NCBI GenBank assembly: GCA_023270095.1
Contig: JAGLSJ010000012.1
Span: 1-12,332 of the forward strand
Origin: Minisyncoccota bacterium
Lineage (GTDB): Bacteria; Patescibacteriota; Minisyncoccia; JAHIHE01; JAGLIN01
DNA: 12,332 bases
Direction: 5' to 3'
Shown here: positions 6,102 to 11,502 of the stretch, piece by piece
Layout: each line of letters starts with the position of its first letter
Position numbering within the stretch: position 1 is the stretch's first letter
Program-made: the position numbers and the translations under genes
Notes under the pieces: generated by a model
What the model was told of the DNA's origin: nothing
Database searches by the model: none
What the model saw: only the letters and a program-made list of their open reading frames with translations

Positions 6102-6230
6102 ATGAAAAAACATTCATCAAAAAAATGTATGAAAAGTAAAACGGGATTTAGAACTCCGAGTGTTTTTATGACTATTAAAGATAAAAAAAATAAGTTTAGT
6201 AAAACAAGAATAAAAAAGAAAAAGTATTGA
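6102..6230 (+). CDS. Candidate 42-residue highly basic protein
   Basis: ATG at 6102 begins 10 bases after the CvpA-CAP stop. The product has 15 Lys and 2 Arg against a single acidic residue, begins MKKHSSKKCMKSK and ends RIKKKKY. It contains one short hydrophobic stretch (PSVFMTI). Such composition suits an RNA- or DNA-binding or ribosome-associated peptide, but I recognise no family. The AT-rich context can generate lysine-rich frames by chance (AAA runs). Support for a real gene is the close spacing and the fact that the next promoter starts just after its stop. The same frame stays open upstream to 6036, but that part overlaps the CAP domain and is ignored. Confidence 0.4.
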   Translation: MKKHSSKKCMKSKTGFRTPSVFMTIKDKKNKFSKTRIKKKKY

Positions 6231-6238
6231 ATTAAAAA

Positions 6239-6268
6239 TTGTGTAATTATATATTTTTATGGTATAAT
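6239..6268 (+). promoter_or_regulatory. Strong promoter for the exported coiled-coil protein
   Basis: TTGTGT (6239-6244), an 18-base spacer, then a perfect TATAAT (6263-6268) with TGG immediately upstream (extended -10). The leader is about 43 bases. Confidence 0.6.
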
Positions 6269-6317
6269 GCAAATAAAGATAATGATTCGTTTTTAATAAT
6301 TATTAATTTAAAAAAGT

Positions 6318-7088
6318 ATGAAAATGCAAAATGTTGGAGTTATTAGTGTTGCTTTATTAATGTTTACGCTTTTTTCTTTCTCATGTATTGCGCAAAACAA
6401 TTCTGAAGGAAAAAATATGGGAACGACAGAAGTAAAAAATATAGAAGCAGTACAGCAGCAAAATCAAGCAGAAGAAAAGGAGATTCAAAATCAAACAACG
6501 GAGCAAATCGGAGAGAATAAAAGTCTTGATACTGGTAATAATGAAGACAAAGGAAAGACTGAAGCTGGTACAGAACAAATTATAGGAGAGGGTAATGAAA
6601 ATGGTTCAGGAAATGGTTTAGTGAATGGACAGAAAGTTCAAAGTCAAATAAATCAAAATCAGAGTAATCAAGGAGAACAAACACAAAATCGCGTAGCCAA
6701 CGCAGTTCAGGCGATGTTAGCAGTTGCAGATAGAAGTGGAGAGATTGGACAGAAGATTAGAATCGTTGCTCAAAGCCAAAATCAAAACCAAGAGGAATTG
6801 GAAATAGAGCTTAATAAGGCAAAGAGTAGAAGTGGTATAGTCAAAATGATTATAGGTCCAAATTACAAGGAGTTGAAAAAAGTTGAAAGTCGTTTAGAAA
6901 ATCATAATAAAAATTTAACAGAGCTTAAGGAGTTGCGTGATCAAATCACAGATAATGATGACAAAAATATTATGGAGCAACAAATTCAAGCTATGGAACA
7001 AGTTCAAATGGAACTAGAAGATGAAGTTAATAATGAGAAAAAAGGCGCTAGTTTATTTGGCTGGTTATTTAGGTGGTTTGCAAAATAG
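6318..7088 (+). CDS. Exported Gln/Asn-rich protein with C-terminal coiled coil, function unknown
   Basis: 256 residues. Residues 1-26 look like a signal peptide: a short polar start, the hydrophobic core VGVISVALLMFTLFSFSCIA, and likely cleavage after Ala25. Cys23 is not in a good lipobox. Residues 27-125 are low complexity, rich in Q, N, E and G, with hardly any hydrophobic residues: an extended linker or wall-spanning segment. Residues 126-240 are helical and heptad-like (VANAVQAMLAVADRSGEIGQ; LKKVESRLENHNKNLTELKE). They are interrupted by SGIVKMIIGPNYKEL, which looks like a turn between two helices. The tail SLFGWLFRWFAK is aromatic and hydrophobic and could insert in or bind a membrane. 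I recall similar architectures among hypothetical proteins of CPR genomes but cannot name a family. No Shine-Dalgarno precedes the ATG at 6318. It forms a single-gene unit with its own strong promoter and a terminator, so it may be abundant. Confidence 0.8.
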   Translation: MKMQNVGVISVALLMFTLFSFSCIAQNNSEGKNMGTTEVKNIEAVQQQNQAEEKEIQNQTTEQIGENKSLDTGNNEDKGKTEAGTEQIIGEGNENGSGNGLVNGQKVQSQINQNQSNQGEQTQNRVANAVQAMLAVADRSGEIGQKIRIVAQSQNQNQEELEIELNKAKSRSGIVKMIIGPNYKELKKVESRLENHNKNLTELKELRDQITDNDDKNIMEQQIQAMEQVQMELEDEVNNEKKGASLFGWLFRWFAK

Positions 7089-7112
7089 TAATTGAAGTTT
7101 GAAAATATAATG

Positions 7113-7142
7113 AAGCTGTCACATTAATTTGTGACAGCTTTT
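7113..7142 (+). terminator. Intrinsic terminator after the coiled-coil gene
   Basis: AAGCTGTCAC (7113-7122) pairs perfectly with GTGACAGCTT (7131-7140), extendable by one A-T pair, followed by a short T run. The arms are nearly symmetric, but no gene on the minus strand needs it. Confidence 0.75.
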
Positions 7143-7145
7143 GAA

Positions 7146-7172
7146 TTGTCATTTGGACAAATTTAGTATAAT
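7146..7172 (+). promoter_or_regulatory. Promoter for the 7238 membrane protein
   Basis: TTGTCA (7146-7151) and a perfect TATAAT (7167-7172) with a short 15-base spacer; TAATAT at 7169 would give 17. A second weak candidate starts with TTGACT at 7199. The leader is about 60 bases with no clear fold. Confidence 0.45.
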
Positions 7173-7237
7173 ATAAAAACATAGTATGCTTTAGGTGTTT
7201 GACTTAAACTAGATAATTTAATTCTAATAAAATCTAA

Positions 7238-7666
7238 ATGTCAGAAGAAAATAGAATAAAAGTAATTCTACGAAGAATTTTAATATTGAAGAAGTTTTTG
7301 TTAAGCGGAGTAAAATTATTATTTTCTAAACCTTATTGGAAGGATAAATTAATTATAAATCTGACAGTTTCAAGTTTATTTGTAAATTTGTTATTGTTAA
7401 TATATCTTCTTTATAATAAAAAAGAAGCAGGATCTCCGGTTATATTACACTATAATTTCATTTTTGGTGATGACTATCGAGGGGATTATGAACAGATTTA
7501 TTTAATTGTTTTGATAGGTTTAATCGTAATTATTATAAATTCTGCTTTGGGTTATTTTTTGTATTTGAGAGAAAAATTAGCCTCATATATGCTTGTTTTC
7601 AGTGCTCTATTGGTTCAAGTGTTTTTATTTGTCGCAGGGTATTTAATTGTAGCTATTAATTCGTAA
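7238..7666 (+). CDS. Three-helix membrane protein, function unknown
   Basis: 142 residues. A basic amphipathic N-terminal region (residues 1-36: IKVILRRILILKKF, KPYWKDK) is followed by three hydrophobic helices. These lie at about residues 38-59 (LIINLTVSSLFVNLLLLIYL), 87-109 (IYLIVLIGLIVIIINSALGY) and 117-140 (YMLVFSALLVQVFLFVAGYL). The extracytoplasmic loop between helices 1 and 2 contains VILHYNFIFGDDYRGDYEQI. A motif of this sort (LHYN-x-x-FG-x-D) followed by two helices is something I associate with conserved hypothetical membrane proteins of CPR bacteria; that is memory, not a search. The ATG at 7238 has no Shine-Dalgarno. There is no terminator before the next gene's promoter region. 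Function cannot be inferred. Confidence 0.75.
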   Translation: MSEENRIKVILRRILILKKFLLSGVKLLFSKPYWKDKLIINLTVSSLFVNLLLLIYLLYNKKEAGSPVILHYNFIFGDDYRGDYEQIYLIVLIGLIVIIINSALGYFLYLREKLASYMLVFSALLVQVFLFVAGYLIVAINS

Positions 7667-7676
7667 TTGTCTTAGC

Positions 7677-7741
7677 TTGACACAATATGCGATGTATAAT
7701 AAACTGCATAGTCATCAGGCATGCAAATCATTGCTGGCTAT
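7677..7741 (+). promoter_or_regulatory. Promoter and leader hairpin of the 7771 gene
   Basis: TTGACA (7677-7682) has TAAACT (7700-7705) at a 17-base spacing. A perfect TATAAT (7695-7700) lies in between but only 12 bases from TTGACA, so the exact -10 is ambiguous. The leader can form an imperfect hairpin: CATAG (7707-7711) with CTATG (7738-7742) and, inside, CAG (7716-7718) with CTG (7734-7736). Confidence 0.5.
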
Positions 7742-7756
7742 GATGTTTGACATAAA

Positions 7757-7762
7757 AGGAGG
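7757..7762 (+). promoter_or_regulatory. Strong ribosome binding site fixing a GTG start
   Basis: AGGAGG 8 bases before the GTG at 7771, the same arrangement as at 877-892. This site makes GTG the clear start even though it is the rarer codon. Confidence 0.75.
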
Positions 7763-7770
7763 ATTTAACA

Positions 7771-8115
7771 GTGCCAATAGCAATAGTAATTGTTCCTAAG
7801 GGAGTTGGAGATGTAAGATTAAGAGGTATTGAGGAGAGGATAATAAATATCGTTTCAGACGGATTAAAGGTTGATGCAGGTGAGATATCAATTGTGTTTT
7901 CCGAAAGTCCTTTAACAGATGAAGGACCTAAGAATGCTTTTGTGATAATTTACTGCCTAGAAATCCCAGAAAGAACCAAAGAATTAAAGGATGAAGTGGC
8001 ATTATCAGTAGCAAAAGCTTTAAGAGAAGAATTTCAACGAAAGAATGTCAAAGCGATATGTATGTTCGGGGAATTAAGCTGTTTTGCGGAAATGCAACCT
8101 TACGGGTCGAATTAA
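7771..8115 (+). CDS. Small alpha/beta protein, possibly tautomerase-like
   Basis: 114 residues starting at GTG, chosen because AGGAGG lies 8 bases upstream. The product begins MPIAIVIVPKG. Removal of Met would expose Pro1, the catalytic base in the tautomerase superfamily. The likely order of elements is strand (2-9), helix (15-32, RLRGIEERIINIVSDGLKV), strand (38-45, EISIVFSES), strand (55-64, NAFVIIYCLE), helix (68-90, TKELKDEVALSVAKALREEF) and strand (94-103, VKAICMFGE). This duplicated beta-alpha-beta pattern and the length resemble MIF/CHMI-type tautomerases (about 115 residues). Other family residues are not clear, so the call is tentative. The gene is a compact cassette: TTGACA promoter, AGGAGG, and a GC-rich terminator that starts before the stop codon. 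It uses GAG and AGG codons more than uvrA does, hinting at a different history. Confidence 0.7.
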   Translation: MPIAIVIVPKGVGDVRLRGIEERIINIVSDGLKVDAGEISIVFSESPLTDEGPKNAFVIIYCLEIPERTKELKDEVALSVAKALREEFQRKNVKAICMFGELSCFAEMQPYGSN

Positions 8116-8133
8116 GCGACCCGTTTTATTTTT
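8102..8133 (+). terminator. Terminator overlapping the stop codon of the 7771 gene
   Basis: ACGGGTCG (8102-8109) pairs perfectly with CGACCCGT (8117-8124), followed by TTTATTTTT. The TAA stop (8113-8115) lies in the 7-base loop, so the last codons encode the 5' arm of the stem. Ribosomes reaching the end would cover this hairpin. Confidence 0.85.
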
Positions 8134-8199
8134 GAAAAAGTAAATAATATATTTTAGACAAAAAAACAAAAGTAGATTAAAATTATAAAATAGCAAGTC

Positions 8200-8227
8200 T
8201 TGAAATATTAATCTTTTGAATTATAAG
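8200..8227 (+). promoter_or_regulatory. Likely uvrA promoter
   Basis: TTGAAA (8200-8205), a 16-base spacer, then TATAAG (8222-8227): five of six matches in each box. The transcript would begin near 8234, exactly where the dispersed repeat starts. No LexA-type operator is evident. Confidence 0.4.
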
Positions 8228-8234
8228 GTTAATT

Positions 8235-8340
8235 TGTCATTTCGAATCCCGATAGGGTGAGAAATCTGTGAACTATATTATACAGTGAAACTTAATCAGT
8301 TTACAGATCTCTCAATCGTTCCACTCGTTTTGAGATGACA
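8235..8340. repeat. TGTCAT...ATGACA dispersed repeat, full copy C
   Basis: A 106-base unit bounded by TGTCAT (8235-8240) and ATGACA (8335-8340). The left arm runs TGTCATTTCGAATCCCG...GAGAAATCTGTGAAC. The right arm, read on the minus strand, runs TGTCATCTCAAAACGAGTGG...GAGAGATCTGTAAAC. The arms are about 40 bases, related but not identical, so RNA from either strand can fold. The internal TGAACTATATTA (8269-8280) is shared exactly with copy B at 1619-1630. The element ends 32 bases before the uvrA start and would lie in the uvrA leader. Confidence 0.75.
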
Positions 8341-8372
8341 TTTAAATATTATTTTTATATAAATCTATTTAT

Positions 8373-11186
8373 ATGAACAAAATAATTATAAAGGGTGCTC
8401 GGGAGCATAATTTGAAAAATATTGATTTGGAGCTTCCGAGGGATAAATTTATTGTTTTTACTGGTATATCGGGATCGGGAAAATCTACGCTGGCTTTTGA
8501 TACAATTTTTGCCGAAGGACAAAGAAGATATCTGGAAAGTCTTTCAAGTTATGCTCGTCAATTTTTGGGACAAATGGAGAAACCCGACATAGATTATATT
8601 GAAGGACTTTCTCCGACAATTTCGATTTCTCAAAAAGCAGCCTCGCACAATCCTCGTTCTACAGTTGGGACAATTACGGAAATTTATGATTATATGCGTT
8701 TATTTTTTGCAAAAATTGGAGTTCCTCATTGCGTAAAATGTAATAAGCAAATTTCGGCGATGACTGTAGAGCAAATGGTTGATAATATTTTAGATAAATT
8801 TGAAGGGAAAAAAATAAAAATATTTTCTCCAATGATTCGCGGAAAGAAAGGGGAATATCTTCAGTTATTGAATGACATATATAAAAAAGGATATCATAAA
8901 GCAAAAATTGACGGGAAGATGGTTAATCTTGATGAAAAAATTGATTTGGCGCGATATAAGATTCATAATATTGATATTTTTATTGATGAAATTGAAGTTA
9001 ATGAAAATAATTTGAGTCGAATTTTTGAAGATGTTGAGCAGGCAGTGAATTTATCCGATGGCTTGATTTTAATTATTTTTAGAAAAGAAGAATTAATAAT
9101 GAACAAAAATCTTTCGTGTTTTGATTGTGGGATTGCTTTCGTTGATATCGAGCCTCGTCTGTTTTCATTTAATAGTCCATATGGTGCGTGTCCTGATTGC
9201 AATGGACTTGGCAACAAGATGGAAATCGATGCAAAACTTGTCATTCCAGATTTCAATAAAACAATCAGTGAAGGAGGTGTTTTGCCTTGGAGTTATAAGC
9301 CAAATAATTATTATGGTTCACTTTTGGATTCTGTTGCGCAACAATTTCGCATTCCTCTGAATGTAAGGTTGAAAGACATTTCAAAAGAAAAACTGGATAT
9401 AATTTTATTTGGAGGGAGAGAAGAGGAGCAACTGGAAGTTCGTTATTATACAAAAAAAGGAAGTAATGTTTTTCATTTGAAATTTAATGGTCTTGTAAAT
9501 GATTTAGAAAGAAGATATTTTAAGACTGACTCTTCTTCTGTTCGAAAGGAAATAGAAAAGTATATGAGTGTTAGTTCTTGTAAGACTTGTTTTGGTTCAA
9601 GACTAAAAAAAGAGGCTTTGTCAGTTAAAGTTCATGGAAAAAATATTGGTGAAATATCTGCTATGTCAATTAATCAATCTTATGAATATTTCCATAATTT
9701 GAAACTTTCAAAAAGAGAAGAATTGACTGTTGGGAAGGTTGTTGTTGAAATTAAGAATCGTCTTGGTTTTTTAGTGGATGTTGGATTGAATTATCTGACT
9801 CTTGATCGAACGGGAATGACACTTGCGGGAGGAGAGGCTCAAAGAATTCGTCTGGCATCTCAAATTGGTAGCGCTCTTGTTGGAGTTCTTTATGTTCTTG
9901 ATGAACCTTCAATTGGTCTTCACGCAAGGGATAATAAAAAACTTCTAGATACATTGAAGCATTTGAGAGAAATTGGAAACACTTTGATTGTCATTGAGCA
10001 TGACGAAGAAACAATGAAAGAAGCAGATTATTTGGTTGATATTGGACCAGGAGCTGGAGCTTGTGGTGGTAAAATTGTTTTCGCAGGAAGTTATAGCGGA
10101 ATTATGAAATGTAAAGATTCAATTACGGGTCAATATCTTTCTGGCAAAAAGAAAATTGAAGTTCCAAAAATTAAAAGAAAAATTGGCAAGAATTTTTTGA
10201 CAGTTTATAAGGCTACGGAAAATAATTTAAAAAATATTGATGTAAGTTTCCCTCTTCGATCTTTTGTTTGCGTGACAGGAGTATCTGGAAGCGGAAAGTC
10301 AAGTCTGGTAAATGAAATTCTTTATAAATCCTTGGCAAGAAAACTTCATCATTCAATGCAAAAACCAGGAGCGCATCAAAAAATTGATGGAATCGAAAAT
10401 ATCGATAAGATAATTCAAATTGATCAATCTCCGATTGGTCGAACTCCGCGAAGCAATCCAGCAACATATACAGGGCTTTTTACGCCAATTCGAGAAATCT
10501 TCACTTTGACGAAAGAGGCAAAAGCGCGAGGATATCAGCCTGGCAGGTTTAGTTTCAATGTTGCAGGTGGAAGATGTGAAGTTTGCAAAGGTGAAGGATT
10601 TATCAAAGTTGAGATGCAATTTCTTCCAGATGTAGATCTTCCTTGTGAAGTTTGTGAGGGAAAAAGATATAATCAAGAAAGTTTGAAAATAAAATATAAA
10701 GGAAAAAATATTGCACAAGTTTTGGACATGACGGTAAACGAAGCGGAAGATTTTTGGAAAGATATTCCGCAAGTTTGTGATGTTTTGAAAATTTTAAAAG
10801 AAGTGGGTTTAGGTTATATCCATCTTGGACAAGCTGCCACAACACTTTCGGGAGGGGAGGCGCAGAGAATTAAATTGGCATCAGAACTTTCTAGAAAAGC
10901 AACAGGCAGGACTTTATATATTCTTGATGAGCCGACAACAGGGTTACATTTTGACGATGTAAAAAAATTATTAGACGTATTGAATCGTCTTGTTGATTCT
11001 GGAAATACAGTTATAATCATTGAACATAATTTAGATGTCATCAAATCTGCTGATTATATTGTTGATCTTGGTCCTGAAGGAGGAGAAGATGGTGGAAAGG
11101 TTATCGCTATTGGGACTCCTGAGGAAATTGCAAAATATAAGGAATCATTTACGGGTATTGCGTTGAAAGAGTTGTTTAGAAAATAG
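8373..11186 (+). CDS. uvrA: Excinuclease ABC subunit A
   Basis: 937 residues, full length for UvrA (about 940). UvrA is the DNA-damage sensor of nucleotide excision repair: it loads UvrB at lesions using two ABC ATPase modules. All parts are visible: Walker A1 GISGSGKS (31-38); zinc cysteines C249/C252 and C273/C276 flanking FSFNSPYGACPDC; an additional CKTC pair (403-406); signature LAGGEAQRIRLA (484-495, Ala replacing the usual Ser); Walker B1 LYVLDEPSIGLH (506-517); Walker A2 GVSGSGKS (636-643); zinc pairs C735/C738 and C758/C761; signature LSGGEAQRIKLA (825-836); and Walker B2 LYILDEPTTGLH (848-859). Nothing essential is missing. The ATG at 8373 has no Shine-Dalgarno and follows AT-rich sequence just after a dispersed repeat. 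No SOS box is seen. uvrB and uvrC are not in the window. It converges on prfA. Confidence 0.98.
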   Translation: MNKIIIKGAREHNLKNIDLELPRDKFIVFTGISGSGKSTLAFDTIFAEGQRRYLESLSSYARQFLGQMEKPDIDYIEGLSPTISISQKAASHNPRSTVGTITEIYDYMRLFFAKIGVPHCVKCNKQISAMTVEQMVDNILDKFEGKKIKIFSPMIRGKKGEYLQLLNDIYKKGYHKAKIDGKMVNLDEKIDLARYKIHNIDIFIDEIEVNENNLSRIFEDVEQAVNLSDGLILIIFRKEELIMNKNLSCFDCGIAFVDIEPRLFSFNSPYGACPDCNGLGNKMEIDAKLVIPDFNKTISEGGVLPWSYKPNNYYGSLLDSVAQQFRIPLNVRLKDISKEKLDIILFGGREEEQLEVRYYTKKGSNVFHLKFNGLVNDLERRYFKTDSSSVRKEIEKYMSVSSCKTCFGSRLKKEALSVKVHGKNIGEISAMSINQSYEYFHNLKLSKREELTVGKVVVEIKNRLGFLVDVGLNYLTLDRTGMTLAGGEAQRIRLASQIGSALVGVLYVLDEPSIGLHARDNKKLLDTLKHLREIGNTLIVIEHDEETMKEADYLVDIGPGAGACGGKIVFAGSYSGIMKCKDSITGQYLSGKKKIEVPKIKRKIGKNFLTVYKATENNLKNIDVSFPLRSFVCVTGVSGSGKSSLVNEILYKSLARKLHHSMQKPGAHQKIDGIENIDKIIQIDQSPIGRTPRSNPATYTGLFTPIREIFTLTKEAKARGYQPGRFSFNVAGGRCEVCKGEGFIKVEMQFLPDVDLPCEVCEGKRYNQESLKIKYKGKNIAQVLDMTVNEAEDFWKDIPQVCDVLKILKEVGLGYIHLGQAATTLSGGEAQRIKLASELSRKATGRTLYILDEPTTGLHFDDVKKLLDVLNRLVDSGNTVIIIEHNLDVIKSADYIVDLGPEGGEDGGKVIAIGTPEEIAKYKESFTGIALKELFRK

Positions 11187-11216
11187 GTTATAGAACTCAA
11201 TCAAGATATTATTTCA

Positions 11217-11267
11217 AATGTTTTTATTAATAAAAACATTACAAAAAAATCAGCATAAATGCTGTTT
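11217..11267 (+). terminator. Weak paired hairpins after uvrA
   Basis: AATGTTTTTATT (11217-11228) and AATAAAAACATT (11229-11240) form a perfect 24-base palindrome. A small hairpin CAGCA (11251-11255) / TGCTG (11260-11264) followed by TTT comes next. Either could end uvrA transcription, but both are weaker than other terminators in the window. Confidence 0.4.
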
Positions 11268-11274
11268 AAAAGTG

Positions 11275-11451
11275 CGAGAAAAGAATGAGAGAGAAGGGAT
11301 GGGGGGGTTGAGGGGATAATTGTTTTTTTGTGATATTTATAATATCACACCCTTCTCTCGATAATTTGAATAATTGACTTGAGTATTTTTTATTTTAATG
11401 ATTTTTTTCATCCGCTCTTTTTTCTTCTACAACGGATTGATCTCAAGCCAA
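11275..11451 (-). ncRNA. Candidate structured small RNA downstream of prfA
   Basis: About 175 bases with its own minus-strand promoter (11458-11486). This fills most of the gap between uvrA and prfA. In RNA order, GGCTTGAG pairs with CTCAAGTC (eight pairs, one G-U). It encloses ATCCG/CGGAT (five pairs). Next comes a final domain in which GAGAGAAGGG (complement of 11350-11359) pairs perfectly with CCCTTCTCTC (complement of 11289-11298), followed by ATTCTTTTC, a plausible terminator. That domain's interior holds a GTGATATT/AATATCAC hairpin and two C-rich single-stranded stretches (CCCCTC and CCCCCCC). C-rich loops are typical of small RNAs that pair with G-rich ribosome sites. A 24-codon ORF (11337-11411, begins MKKIIKIKNTQ) also lies inside but lacks a properly spaced ribosome site. 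Confidence 0.4.
11296..11315 (+). other. Putative G-quadruplex motif
   Basis: GGG, AT, a seven-G run, TTGA, GGGG: four G tracts with loops of 2, 1 and 4 bases, satisfying the usual G3+N1-7 rule on the plus strand. In a genome this AT-rich a seven-G run is striking. On the plus strand it lies about 110 bases past the uvrA stop; on the minus strand the same bases form the C-rich loop of the candidate small RNA. Confidence 0.6.
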
Positions 11452-11457
11452 CATGGT

Positions 11458-11486
11458 AATCTATCATACTTTTAAAATTCTGTCAA
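11458..11486 (-). promoter_or_regulatory. Minus-strand promoter for the candidate small RNA
   Basis: On the minus strand, TTGACA (11486-11481), a 17-base spacer, then TAGATT (11463-11458) preceded by TGA, the same TGATAGATT as at 859-867. It begins 17 bases beyond the prfA stop, so the RNA is separately started rather than only a prfA tail. Confidence 0.55.
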
Positions 11487-11502
11487 TAGCTGAAAATCTA
11501 AA

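Noticed and set aside
6378..6390. Lipoprotein signal around Cys23 of the coiled-coil protein
   Set aside because: SFSC lacks the Leu/Val/Ile at -3 expected of a lipobox; ordinary signal peptidase cleavage after Ala25 fits better.
8200..8372. SOS (LexA) operator controlling uvrA
   Set aside because: No CTG-N10-CAG or GAAC-N4-GTTC palindrome is seen in the upstream region.
8674..11044. Several minus-strand ORFs of 60-140 codons inside uvrA
   Set aside because: They lie opposite an intact, motif-complete uvrA, have no ribosome sites or recognisable domains, and are antisense shadows.
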